Shown here: positions 1 through 8,258 of the stretch, in pieces
Layout: every line of letters begins with the position of its first letter
How positions within the stretch are numbered: the first letter of the stretch is position 1
Assembly: GCA_016179055.1 (NCBI GenBank)
Contig: JACOSC010000191.1
Location: 1 to 50,753, forward strand
DNA from: Acidobacteriota bacterium
Lineage (GTDB): Bacteria > Acidobacteriota > UBA6911 > JACOSC01
Direction: 5' to 3'
DNA: 50,753 nucleotides
The notes under the pieces: model-generated
Seen by the model: the letters and a program-made list of their open reading frames with translations, nothing else
Database searches by the model: none
Told to the model about the DNA's origin: nothing
Position numbers and translations under genes: made by a program

Positions 1-2
1 CT

Positions 3-218
3 CTTCGTGGGTTCGAAAGTTGCGAGGCACGGAAGCTATTCCGGCATTTCATCGATATGCCGGCAAAGATTGCGGTTACCAAGGACGAAATCCTGGTAAG
101 ATATCCCCTCAGAGCTCATAGCCCGGTCCTGCGGTCCGCCAATCTCGATAAGTGGGCGCCACCGATCTCGTGGTTGGGAAACAGAAAGTTAAAGTTCGAG
201 TGGGGAGGTTCCGTTTAA
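3..218 (+). CDS. C-terminal end of a transposase-like protein (5' partial)
   Basis: An open frame enters from the left edge and stops at TAA 216-218, giving 71 residues. The sequence runs through FIDMPAKIAVTKD, a basic stretch RYPLRAHSPVLRSA and a tail ending WLGNRKLKFEWGGSV. This resembles the C-terminal tail of DDE-type transposase proteins, which end with a similar small beta-rich segment and a Trp-Leu-Gly-x-Arg motif. That comparison is from memory. The catalytic part lies outside the window, so the gene could equally be an inactive relic. No terminal inverted repeat can be seen after the stop. Confidence 0.5.
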   Translation, partial: LRGFESCEARKLFRHFIDMPAKIAVTKDEILVRYPLRAHSPVLRSANLDKWAPPISWLGNRKLKFEWGGSV

Positions 219-277
219 TCCTTAATTCTGAGACTTAGGCTTCAGCGAAAATCACTGTTAATGGGAGAAATGAAATC

Positions 278-775
278 ATGAGTCAAGTACCGTCAGAGAA
301 GATGTTGGCGCGATCCATCGGTGTTGCAATTGTAGTTTTGAACCTCTTGCTGCTTGGATCCGCTTTGATGTACGGCAGCGAGCTACCCTTCCAAACGCTG
401 AACAAGGGAAATGATGCCGAGATGATCGTAGAAACGGATATGTTGATCCTAATCAACTCCAGTGAAGAACTGGATGAATTCTATATGCAGTTGGGCGCCG
501 GCGTCTCCGCGCCGGATATCAATATGGATGAAAACACGGTATTAGCCGTAGTAGCGGCCCCGCGGCCGAACACGGGGTATAACGTTGAGATTACTAATCT
601 CGTAGAGAATGATGAGCTGACGGTCGACGCTTTTATCGCCGAGACGGTTCCCGGGGACGACTGTATTACTATGAATGTCGAAACCACTCCGTATCACCTA
701 GTGATGACGCCCCGTAAGATTGACTCGGACATGAATCGCATTGTGTGGAGCCCCGCGGTCTCCGTTTGCAAATAA
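278..775 (+). CDS. PrcB-family (PrcB C-terminal domain) protein, membrane-anchored, copy 1
   Basis: A 165-residue protein starts at ATG with a GGGAG ribosome site about 10 nt upstream. A hydrophobic segment at residues 14-31 (IGVAIVVLNLLLLGSALM) should act as a signal anchor and place the rest in the periplasm. Residues 80-150 carry the pattern of the PrcB C-terminal domain: a beta strand VLAVVAAPRPNTGYNVEI, then a Pro-Gly-x-x-Cys turn, then VETTPYHLV. In PrcB of Treponema this domain belongs to a protein partnered with the protease PrtP, so the family is thought to assist or bind proteases or other envelope proteins. It is a paralogue of the next gene, with the same core and the same Cys and TTPYHLV positions. 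No protease lies nearby, so its partner is unknown. Confidence 0.7.
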   Translation: MSQVPSEKMLARSIGVAIVVLNLLLLGSALMYGSELPFQTLNKGNDAEMIVETDMLILINSSEELDEFYMQLGAGVSAPDINMDENTVLAVVAAPRPNTGYNVEITNLVENDELTVDAFIAETVPGDDCITMNVETTPYHLVMTPRKIDSDMNRIVWSPAVSVCK

Positions 776-938
776 AGTGATCACTGCGGGGATCATCGGG
801 TCCGCCGGGTTTGAAAGTGCCGGCCATGATGATCCGGCCTAAAGGCAACCGTTCCTACGGGGCGACCGCGGTTGAACAGTTTCGAAATATTTTAAAATTC
901 TAACAATAAATACTTCAATTCAAGAGGAGGGAACTTCC

Positions 939-1442
939 ATGAAAACCATGACACTCAAACTTATCAGTGCGCGTATGCTGTTGTTAGCGGCCATGTTTCT
1001 GGTGGCTCTGACGCTTTTTCCCATTAAGGCCCAAGCGGCGGGATATCCGGCGGCCTTCCAGACTTTGGCGCGTGGAGATCACGGTCAAATCATTGCCGAG
1101 GCGGATATGGTCCTGCTGATCGAAACCCCGGAAGAACTTTCAGTAATGTATGAAGCCTTGGGCGTCGACGAACGGCCGATGAATTTCGACATAGACGAAG
1201 TCACCGTTATAGCCGTCGTAGCCAGCCCCCGTCCGAGCAGCGGCTATTCGGTAGAAGTAGCCAATGTCTATCCGATTGAAGATGGGAGTTTCACCATTGA
1301 CGTCTTGAATATCACTCCACGCGAGCCTTGTTCCGTATTAACCGTTGAGACCACACCATATCATCTGGTGGCCATTTCCGGTAGGCTGGTGGAGAAGACG
1401 ACTCGTGTGAATTGGCTCCCTACCACGTACGAATGTCAGTAA
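939..1442 (+). CDS. PrcB-family (PrcB C-terminal domain) secreted protein, copy 2
   Basis: This 167-residue paralogue of the preceding gene begins 163 nt after its stop. A strong AGGAGG sits 10 nt before the ATG. The N-terminus is a classical signal peptide: basic start, hydrophobic core at residues 13-27, and an Ala-rich cleavage region KAQAAG around residue 34. The mature part repeats the copy-1 architecture: FQTLARGDHGQI, a VIAVVASPRPSSGYSVEV strand, Pro-Cys turn and VETTPYHLVA. A separate ribosome site and the spacing suggest two independently translated products of a tandem duplication. The different N-termini suggest one product stays tethered and the other is released. Function beyond the domain family cannot be read from sequence. 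Confidence 0.7.
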   Translation: MKTMTLKLISARMLLLAAMFLVALTLFPIKAQAAGYPAAFQTLARGDHGQIIAEADMVLLIETPEELSVMYEALGVDERPMNFDIDEVTVIAVVASPRPSSGYSVEVANVYPIEDGSFTIDVLNITPREPCSVLTVETTPYHLVAISGRLVEKTTRVNWLPTTYECQ

Positions 1443-1450
1443 TTCATGAG

Positions 1451-1514
1451 GGAACGCCGCCAGCGGCGTTCCTATGCAATCCCACTGTAGGGGCGCCGCT
1501 GATAGCGCCCCTAC
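1451..1514. repeat. Two adjacent palindromic hairpins (REP-like)
   Basis: The first hairpin is perfect: GGAACGCCGC at 1451-1460, a 2-nt loop, and GCGGCGTTCC at 1463-1472. The second pairs GTAGGGGCGC at 1487-1496 with GCGCCCCTAC at 1505-1514 across an 8-nt loop and is followed by TTTATT. They lie 9 nt after the stop of the second PrcB gene and could end its transcript. The GTAG at the foot of the second stem is typical of REP palindromes mobilised by Y1 transposases, so a REP-type origin is an alternative. Confidence 0.6.
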
Positions 1515-1854
1515 TTTATTCTGCACTCGCCGCTTAATTTCCCACGCCTATATTTATCTTGCCGAGTAGAAATGCTTCCTTTCTATAAGTAGAAACCACA
1601 AGGTGGAAGCGGCATCCTGCCGCTTGTCTTAAATAATAGGCTGAAAAAAAAGCGCACAAGTCGTAAGAGAGTAAGGCGCCGTGGCAGGCCAGGAAGCTTG
1701 GCCTATAGGCTGGTACGCCCGTCTGTGTAGGCCGCGTGGCCAGCTCATTGATCTATGCACAGGACAAGGCCAGTTTCTTATGATCGAACTTCAGAAAATC
1801 AAGTGCATTGCTTCAGACCACTCCGATGGCTATACTAAACTTGGGTTATTGGTT
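1515..1854. other. Intergenic region with one hairpin and an uncertain gene start
   Basis: No convincing gene is visible here. A perfect 8-bp hairpin, AAGCGGCA at 1607-1614 with TGCCGCTT at 1618-1625, lies mid-way. The frame of the following methyltransferase is open back to a GTG at 1681, but the encoded residues look unlike a methyltransferase N-terminus and may be untranslated leader. An ATG at 1780 is the other possible start. Confidence 0.4.
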
Positions 1855-2664
1855 ATGAGCCGAGAAGACGTTTCAGAAAAGACCATGTATGGTCCTCAAT
1901 TTGAAGAATTGCAGGCCGATTTTCTTGCTCATAAAGACGAATGGGTACGCTATTCCGCCGTAGGGTATTTCACTGAGAAGATTGGCCGCCTGCGCGTGCT
2001 CGACATCGGTTGTGGATCGAGAAGCTTTATTTACGAATTGTGGCCGCATGCGACGCTGACGGTCGGTATGGATTATGACTGGGAGCCGTTGTTGATCACG
2101 CAACGTTTCTCCAAGTCGCAGGGCTGGCCTGTGCCTTTCGTGCGGGCGATCGCCGAGCAGCTTCCCTTCAAGGACAAGCTGTTTAATGTGATCATAAGTT
2201 TCCAGGTGTTCGAGCACGCCGAAAATTCCGAGAAAGCGTTCGCCGAACTGAGTCGCATTATGGAGGACCAATGCCTGCTTTTTTTCAGTGTGCCCAATGG
2301 CAACGGCATCGGAGAAATCGGCCGCCGGCTTTTTCATAGGTTTCGCGGCACGCGAAATCCGCATCAATCTAAGATCTCTTACGCGCGCCTAACGCGATTT
2401 TTCCGAGAAAATAATTTTGAGATCCTTCAGGAACAACGGTTCGGCTTGCTGAACGGGTTGCTCTTGCATTTCCTGGAAGGTTTTGTGTTGCGCTTCCTGT
2501 TTAAGAAGTCCGATAATTGGAAATTTCGCGAGAAATACTGGAAGAGCGCCCTATACAAAATACTGTGCAAGATCGACGACCTAACCAGCAAGCCGTTCCC
2601 GCAACTAGCCTCCGGCTGGGTTTTTACCTGCCGTCGCCTGACGAGTCTGCCGCCGTCCGCATGA
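1855..2664 (+). CDS. Class I SAM-dependent methyltransferase (Methyltransf_11 type)
   Basis: From the ATG at 1855 the product has 269 residues. The SAM-binding motif I is RVLDIGCGSRSF around residues 45-56. Motif II follows with an acidic Asp-Tyr-Asp (GMDYDWEP), then the post-motif LPFKDKLFNVIISFQVFEHA, with the Phe-Asp/Asn-Val-Ile strand and Glu-His typical of this superfamily. A C-terminal segment FLEGFVLRFLF is hydrophobic and may sit against the membrane. It leads a run of plus-strand polysaccharide genes and probably methylates a sugar or lipid-linked intermediate; the substrate is inferred only from context. No good ribosome site marks the start, and GTG 1681 or ATG 1780 remain possible. 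Confidence 0.75.
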   Translation: MSREDVSEKTMYGPQFEELQADFLAHKDEWVRYSAVGYFTEKIGRLRVLDIGCGSRSFIYELWPHATLTVGMDYDWEPLLITQRFSKSQGWPVPFVRAIAEQLPFKDKLFNVIISFQVFEHAENSEKAFAELSRIMEDQCLLFFSVPNGNGIGEIGRRLFHRFRGTRNPHQSKISYARLTRFFRENNFEILQEQRFGLLNGLLLHFLEGFVLRFLFKKSDNWKFREKYWKSALYKILCKIDDLTSKPFPQLASGWVFTCRRLTSLPPSA

Positions 2665-2818
2665 GCGCCGTCGTTTGGCGGGCGCGGCCGGCTATGGCGC
2701 GGCGGTTGCAGACGTTTGCCAATTCATCACGCCTTTGCTATAGTATAGCCTCATAAGTAAGCTCAACTCATTTATTGATTTGGGCCTTCCCTTACGGAGA
2801 CTAAGATAGGCTATTAAT

Positions 2819-3604
2819 ATGAACGCTCCTGCCGCCGCTCAACGATTTCCCTATTATTTTGAAATCATTAAGAATCTCACCATACGAGATATCAAGGTCA
2901 AGTACAAGAGATCCTCCCTGGGTTTTTTGTGGACGTTGTTAAATCCCTTATGCACGGCCGCGGTGTATATTTTCGTTTTCTCGCAGATTCTTCGAGCCGG
3001 CATTGATAACTACTGGGCTTTTCTGCTTAGCGGCTTCTTTGCCTGGAATTTTTTTTCCTTAACCTTGTTTTCCGGCTCCGATGTCATTTCGACTAACCGC
3101 AGCATTGTGACGAGAGTGTTTTTCCCCCACGAGATACTGGTGCTGAGCAACGCGCTTTGTAAGCTGATTGAATACTCATTTGAACTGGTCATTGTCATTC
3201 CTTTGCTCTGTATTTTTCATTTGCACCGGTTGCCGGCTTCGCTGCTGGCATTACCGCTCTTGTTGTTGTTGCAAATCATGGTTAGCACCGCTTTCGTGTT
3301 TCCGCTGGCCTGCCTCAGGGTTTTTTACAAAGACGTAGAGCAAGTCTTGCCGATTGTTATGACCGCATGGTTCTTTCTGACGCCCATCGTATATACCCTG
3401 GATCAGGTGCCAAAGAATTACTTGGGCCTACTGGCGCTTAATCCCATGGTGGGTATTATCACGGCCTATCATGATATGCTCTACTTGGGAAGGTTTCCGG
3501 ATCCCACGGCGCTCGCGCATACCAGCCTTATCTCGGTTGTCCTGCTAGCGTTGGGCTACTGGGGTTTTTATCGTTTTAAGGGGATATTCGCCGAGATCAT
3601 TTAG
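2819..3604 (+). CDS. wzm: Polysaccharide/O-antigen ABC exporter, permease subunit (Wzm-like)
   Basis: This 261-residue integral membrane protein has the ABC-2 exporter pattern. A cytoplasmic N-terminal amphipathic stretch contains NLTIRDIKVKYKRSSLGFLW, the signature of the Wzm/TagG/KpsM family just before TM1. About six hydrophobic segments follow between residues 35 and 255, including FLSGFFAWNFFSL-like, LVIVIPLLCIF and VVLLALGYWGFY segments. It pairs with the ATPase 135 nt downstream to flip undecaprenyl-diphosphate-linked polysaccharide across the inner membrane. Length matches the family (about 260). The assignment to O-antigen rather than capsule or teichoic-type polymer rests on the neighbouring glycosyltransferases. 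Confidence 0.88.
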   Translation: MNAPAAAQRFPYYFEIIKNLTIRDIKVKYKRSSLGFLWTLLNPLCTAAVYIFVFSQILRAGIDNYWAFLLSGFFAWNFFSLTLFSGSDVISTNRSIVTRVFFPHEILVLSNALCKLIEYSFELVIVIPLLCIFHLHRLPASLLALPLLLLLQIMVSTAFVFPLACLRVFYKDVEQVLPIVMTAWFFLTPIVYTLDQVPKNYLGLLALNPMVGIITAYHDMLYLGRFPDPTALAHTSLISVVLLALGYWGFYRFKGIFAEII

Positions 3605-3739
3605 CGCCGTCGCGTTTTAAAGTACAGAACCGCGAAATCATGCGCCGATACGCCATTATTCTTGACAAGAGTTAACCGATGAACGACGCGGGCCATGGCG
3701 GGAAGTTTTCCAAGTTGAATAGCAGGTAAGAAAACGCCT

Positions 3740-4504
3740 ATGGATGTGGTCACCTGTTCCGGTCTTAATAAAAAATTCTATTACTATCAGCACCAGCCGC
3801 GTAGCCTTAGGGATATATTTATCACACTGCTTCATCCCAAAAAAAAGCTGCGCGCTCTGGAAGAATGGTATGCTTTGCGGAGTATAGATTTGACGGTTGC
3901 GCGCGGCGAAACAATCGCCTTTGTCGGTCACAATGGTTCGGGCAAGAGCACGCTCTTGAAAATTATCGCCGGCATATATAGAGCGACTTCCGGACGCGTC
4001 GAAGTGCAGGGCAAGGTGGCGCCTTTATTGGAGCTGGGCGTAGGGTTCCATCCGGATCTGACCGGCAAGGAAAATGTTTATCTTTATGCGTCAATCCTCG
4101 GCTTGCGCAAGCGCGAGGTAGATCGTCTTTATGGCCAAATGGTGGAGTTTGCGGATCTCGAAAAATTTATGGGCACGCCCGTCAAGTATTATTCGTCGGG
4201 CATGTACGCGCGTTTAGGGTTTTCGGTAGCCGTTTTTGTGAACCCGGACATTCTGCTTATTGATGAAGTGCTTTCGGTGGGCGATGTTTCTTTTCGCAGC
4301 CGCTGCGACGAGAAAATCAAGGAGTTCCAAAACCGTGGTAAAACCATATTGCTGGTTTCCCACGATCTGGATACCGTGGCAAAAACCTGCACGCGGGCGG
4401 CGTGGCTTGCAGGGGGACGCATGGCGATGGTGGGCAACGTTGCTGAAGTGATTAAGGGCTACCAAGCCGGTGTTACTGTGGCTGAAGATGTCCCGTCCAT
4501 TTAA
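3740..4504 (+). CDS. wzt: Polysaccharide/O-antigen ABC exporter, ATP-binding subunit (Wzt-like)
   Basis: This 254-residue ATPase has Walker A GHNGSGKST (residues 63-71), the YSSGMYARL signature (151-159, typical of polysaccharide exporters), Walker B ILLIDE (171-176) and the switch-His segment LLVSHD near residue 210. An AGGTAAG precedes the ATG. The N-terminal extension before the Walker A, with YHQ- and HPKKK-rich residues, matches Wzt and TagH. The chain stops right after the nucleotide-binding domain, so the C-terminal carbohydrate-recognition domain found in Wzt of E. coli O8/O9a is absent. Export should therefore be of the kind that does not recognise a terminal sugar modification through Wzt. 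Confidence 0.9.
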   Translation: MDVVTCSGLNKKFYYYQHQPRSLRDIFITLLHPKKKLRALEEWYALRSIDLTVARGETIAFVGHNGSGKSTLLKIIAGIYRATSGRVEVQGKVAPLLELGVGFHPDLTGKENVYLYASILGLRKREVDRLYGQMVEFADLEKFMGTPVKYYSSGMYARLGFSVAVFVNPDILLIDEVLSVGDVSFRSRCDEKIKEFQNRGKTILLVSHDLDTVAKTCTRAAWLAGGRMAMVGNVAEVIKGYQAGVTVAEDVPSI

Positions 4505-4618
4505 ATAAGCCGCTTGCTCTTGGTGCAGATACGTCGGGCGCGCTTATTTCCGGTAGCATCCCAAGGAATTTGAGAAAGCGTAGCCGGTAAGGTTTACTCC
4601 CGGCCGCGAGATAGTACT

Positions 4619-5962
4619 ATGAAGCCAACGCTGGATAAGAAGAACCTGGATGTCGCCCGCGCCATTACCGGGCGGCGTGAAGAACTAAAGCGGGCGCTGT
4701 TTTTGGAGTTGAGCGCCGCGACGCGCATCTATCGTTCCAATTTGCCGCCCATGCCGAGCAGCAAGGTGCCGCTGATTGATCAAGAGCTTCATCAGCATTT
4801 CACACAAGCCAACCGCTATTATCAAACGGCCAGTTGGATCCCGGATCCCCGCTTCCCCTATGGTCGCCCCTTGCTGAAAAAACTTCTCTATCGCATGCTG
4901 GGCTTTTACACGACGCGCCAAACGCACTTCAATATGATATTGCTCAAGATCGCGGTAAGCTTGCATGAAAAGTTGGATTATGTTTATAACCTAAATCTCC
5001 GACAAAAAACCGAGATCCGCGAGCTGCTTGAAGCGGTCGATAGATTGTCGGCGCACGTGAGTGTGGACGTTGATCATAAGCTGACCACTTTTGAAATCCT
5101 GCAACGTAAACTCATGACCAAGTTGAAGGGAGATCTGGAGAGCAAAGTTGACGCTCTGGCGCGCCCGACCCCGATGCCGGTCAACGGCGAAAGCCGGGAG
5201 CGGTTGCGCGCCGCGGCTACTCCCATCGCGCTGGCCAGGGACGCTGCGGAACCGGCGACCGGTACGTCGGCGCGATCGAAAAGCTTTAACCTTTTCATCG
5301 ATCGCTGGCGCGCCGGGGCGGCGGGGTCCGTGGCAGGGGGCGGCATGGATTTTCCCTTTTTTCAGAAAGCGCGCCATGTGTTGGATATCGGCTGCGGCCG
5401 CGGAATATTTTTGGATTGGTGCCGGGAGAACGACATCAGGGCCCACGGGATTGATTTCGATGCGGATATGGTGAAGGATTGCGCGGCGCGCCGGCTCTTG
5501 GTAGAGCGGGCGGAGGCCGTGGAATACGTCAGTCGCTTGCCGGAGAATGTATTGGACGGCGCTCACATCGGCTACGTTGTGGAGATGATGGATAGCCGCG
5601 CCCTGGTCGAGTTATTGAAAGCTTTGCATGCCAAGCTGCAAGCCGACGCTTTCCTGGCCATTGAGGCCGCCCATCCCTCCCTGGAAAACAGCAGGTCCGT
5701 TTCCGGGATGCCTGATGATTATAGCTTTCGTTTTGTGCCTCCGCAGACCCTGGAGTTCCTCCTCGATTATTGTGGCTTCCGGAATATAACGGTAAGGTCC
5801 CTTTTCCCGACGCCCGCCGATCAACAACTGCAGCGACTGGAATTGGCGCCCGACGTCACAACGTCTGAGGAGGCGAACGTCCGCCTTTATAATCGCAATA
5901 TTGATAAGCTTAATAAGCGGTTGTTTAGCGGTCAGGCGTATGCGGTCATCGGCCAAAAGTAG
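4619..5962 (+). CDS. Methyltransferase with N-terminal helical region, polysaccharide-cluster type
   Basis: The 447-residue protein has two parts. Residues 1-210 are helical and basic, with a possible coiled coil around 120-180 (heptad-like LLEAVDRLSAHVSV and FEILQRKLMTKLKG). Residues 215-447 form a Rossmann methyltransferase with motif I VLDIGCGRGIFLDW starting at residue 254, an acidic partner loop GIDFDADMV, and a later strand FLAIEAAHPS. Similar two-part proteins occur beside Wzm/Wzt, where a coiled coil measures or anchors the growing chain and the enzyme caps the sugar; WbdD of E. coli O9a is the studied case, but it also has a kinase domain that I do not see here. Chain-end modification is therefore an inference. 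Confidence 0.72.
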   Translation: MKPTLDKKNLDVARAITGRREELKRALFLELSAATRIYRSNLPPMPSSKVPLIDQELHQHFTQANRYYQTASWIPDPRFPYGRPLLKKLLYRMLGFYTTRQTHFNMILLKIAVSLHEKLDYVYNLNLRQKTEIRELLEAVDRLSAHVSVDVDHKLTTFEILQRKLMTKLKGDLESKVDALARPTPMPVNGESRERLRAAATPIALARDAAEPATGTSARSKSFNLFIDRWRAGAAGSVAGGGMDFPFFQKARHVLDIGCGRGIFLDWCRENDIRAHGIDFDADMVKDCAARRLLVERAEAVEYVSRLPENVLDGAHIGYVVEMMDSRALVELLKALHAKLQADAFLAIEAAHPSLENSRSVSGMPDDYSFRFVPPQTLEFLLDYCGFRNITVRSLFPTPADQQLQRLELAPDVTTSEEANVRLYNRNIDKLNKRLFSGQAYAVIGQK

Positions 5963-6013
5963 GTCCGGTGATCGTTCGGCATGGAATGAGATGAATTGGG
6001 GCGGAATGGTCTG

Positions 6014-8212
6014 ATGGACGTTGAGAAGGCTACAATGGAAGATCAAGTCTTGGATAATGGGCGCTTGGCAGACTCTCCCCGTTTATGCTCAATCATCATT
6101 GTTAACTACAACGGCAGCCGGTTCCTTTTCGATTGCTTTTCATCCCTGCTGGCCATGAAATATCCGGCCGATTTACTCGATATCATCATGGTGGATAACG
6201 GCTCCACGGACGATTCCATTGCGTTGGTTCAGAATAATTTTCCAACGGTCCGTATATTTAAGGATTCAGAAAACTCCTTTTGCAAGGCTGTAAATCTGGG
6301 CATACTCGAAGCCAGGGGCGACTATATTGGCCTGCTTAACAATGATACGATTGTGGATGAGAATTGGCTGATGGAGTTGGCAAACGTGTTGAACCGGCAT
6401 GAGCGGGCCGGCGCGGTGGGCGGGAAGATCCTCTTCAAGAACGGTATCATCAACAGTGTCGGCATCGATGAAAATAATGGGTATTTTCGAGATCGGGGAT
6501 TTGGTGAGTCGGATATCGGCCAATATGATAAGATCGACGAAGTCCAGTATGTTTGCGGGGCCGGAGTTCTCTATCGGCGCCAGGCTATTGAAGAAGTTGG
6601 TCCGATGGATAATGACTTTGTCATATATGTTGAAGATGTTGACTATGGTCAGCGACTACGCAAGCAAGGCTGGAAGATCCTCTTTACTCCTTGGGCCAAG
6701 CTGTATCACGAGTTTCAGGGAAGCAGCAAATCCAACCGAGTCGCTTATTATTTTTGCACGCGTAATCGCCTGCTTTTTATGGCCAAACACCGGCCCTATC
6801 AACTACCCGGCGCCATTAAGACTACCGCGGCCTTTCGTGACCATGAGTACGACGTGGTGTTTGACTTCCTGCCGGCCGTCCTTAAGAAACTTTTTGAGTC
6901 CCAAGACTTGCAGGTAATCAACCAGACGCTATCCGCGCTGGTCAGCGAGCTGGTTGATGTGTTTGGGAACCAGAAAGTAGAAAACTTGCTGGCTCGCATG
7001 GAAGTGGCTTTGGGCTATCGCAAACTGCGGATTGGCATTTATGACCACGCCCTTCATTTTATGGGCGGCGGACAGAAGTATGTTTGTACGCTGGCCTCCG
7101 TGTTGCAAGATAAGTACGATATTACGTACATTTGCAATAAACCGGTTACGGTGAAGTCGCTAAATGATTGGTACGATCTTGACCTCTCGCGCTGTCGCAT
7201 AAAGGTCATCCCGCTGCCATTTTTTGAGGAGCGTCACTGCCAGGAGATCAACGCCGCGATGGTGACGGCCGATATGGAAAATCCGTTTCAGGCTATTGCC
7301 ATGGAAAGCGCGAATTATGATTTCTTTATCAATGCCAACATGCTTTCCAAATGCTTGCCGCTGTCCAATCGATCCATATTGGTTTGTCATTTTCCGGATA
7401 CCGATCCGGGTCCCCATTTTGCCGCCCACAAATATACCCATGTGATTACCAATGGCGAGTATACGACATACTGGCTGAGAAGGCGGTGGGGGATGGTTAA
7501 AGACCTGATCCTGCACCCGCCGGTAAACATGTATGCGACCAACACGAACAGCGCAGACCCATTCGTCCTCAAGGAGAACCTTATCCTATCCGTTGCGCGC
7601 TTTGAGCAGACGGGAAGTAAGAAACAGAAGGAGATGGTAAAGGCCTTTAATTTTTTGTGCAAGCAATATCCAAGTCTGATGAAGTCCTGGCGCTTGTGCT
7701 TAGCCGGCGGATCTCTGGAAGGGACCACGTATGCGGACGAAGTCAAGCAATTGGCTAAATCCAACCCGCATATTGACGTCAAAATAAATCTCCCGGCGAC
7801 CGATTTGCGGCGGGTGTTTGCCGCCGGTCGTATTTTTTGGCACCTGTGTGGATTAGATGTGGATGAGAATGAATCTCCCCAATTGATCGAGCACTTTGGG
7901 ATGACCACGGTGGAGGCGATGCAAAACTACTGTGTACCCATCGTTAATAACGGAGGGGGTCAAAAGGAAATTGTTGCGCACGGCGAGAGCGGCTTTCTCA
8001 TTGGCTCCCTGGCCGAGTTGTGCGAGCAAACGCGTCAATTGATTTCTGAGCCGGACCGCTTGCGGCAGACTATGCTCAAAGCCTATGAGCGCGGCCACCA
8101 ATTCAATATCGAGAAGTTCACCCTAGAGGCGCTGGCTTTTTTCAAGCGATTAGAGGATGAATATGTCTCCATTCCCAACCCTATCATTGCTCAGGTCGCC
8201 CACACCTACTGA
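6014..8212 (+). CDS. Bifunctional glycosyltransferase, GT2 domain fused to GT4 domain
   Basis: From ATG 6014 the protein has 732 residues; an in-frame TTG at 5996 is the other start. The first domain, roughly residues 20-260, is an inverting GT2 enzyme of the rhamnosyltransferase type. It shows SIIIVNYNGSRFL, VDNGSTDDS, the metal-binding region GLLNNDTIVD, and a VEDVDYGQRLRKQGW acceptor-side motif. The second domain, about residues 335-700, is a retaining GT-B (GT4) with the beta-alpha ending EHFGMTTVEAMQNYCVPIV and GGGQKEIV, including the Glu-x7-Glu-like donor motif. Such fusions add two successive sugars to a repeat unit in the cytosol. It sits in the polysaccharide block directly after the methyltransferase. 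Donor and acceptor cannot be deduced. Confidence 0.88.
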   Translation: MDVEKATMEDQVLDNGRLADSPRLCSIIIVNYNGSRFLFDCFSSLLAMKYPADLLDIIMVDNGSTDDSIALVQNNFPTVRIFKDSENSFCKAVNLGILEARGDYIGLLNNDTIVDENWLMELANVLNRHERAGAVGGKILFKNGIINSVGIDENNGYFRDRGFGESDIGQYDKIDEVQYVCGAGVLYRRQAIEEVGPMDNDFVIYVEDVDYGQRLRKQGWKILFTPWAKLYHEFQGSSKSNRVAYYFCTRNRLLFMAKHRPYQLPGAIKTTAAFRDHEYDVVFDFLPAVLKKLFESQDLQVINQTLSALVSELVDVFGNQKVENLLARMEVALGYRKLRIGIYDHALHFMGGGQKYVCTLASVLQDKYDITYICNKPVTVKSLNDWYDLDLSRCRIKVIPLPFFEERHCQEINAAMVTADMENPFQAIAMESANYDFFINANMLSKCLPLSNRSILVCHFPDTDPGPHFAAHKYTHVITNGEYTTYWLRRRWGMVKDLILHPPVNMYATNTNSADPFVLKENLILSVARFEQTGSKKQKEMVKAFNFLCKQYPSLMKSWRLCLAGGSLEGTTYADEVKQLAKSNPHIDVKINLPATDLRRVFAAGRIFWHLCGLDVDENESPQLIEHFGMTTVEAMQNYCVPIVNNGGGQKEIVAHGESGFLIGSLAELCEQTRQLISEPDRLRQTMLKAYERGHQFNIEKFTLEALAFFKRLEDEYVSIPNPIIAQVAHTY

Positions 8213-8258
8213 CGCGCGCTATCATTCCGGGTTGATATCGAAACGGAAATGAGCGCTT

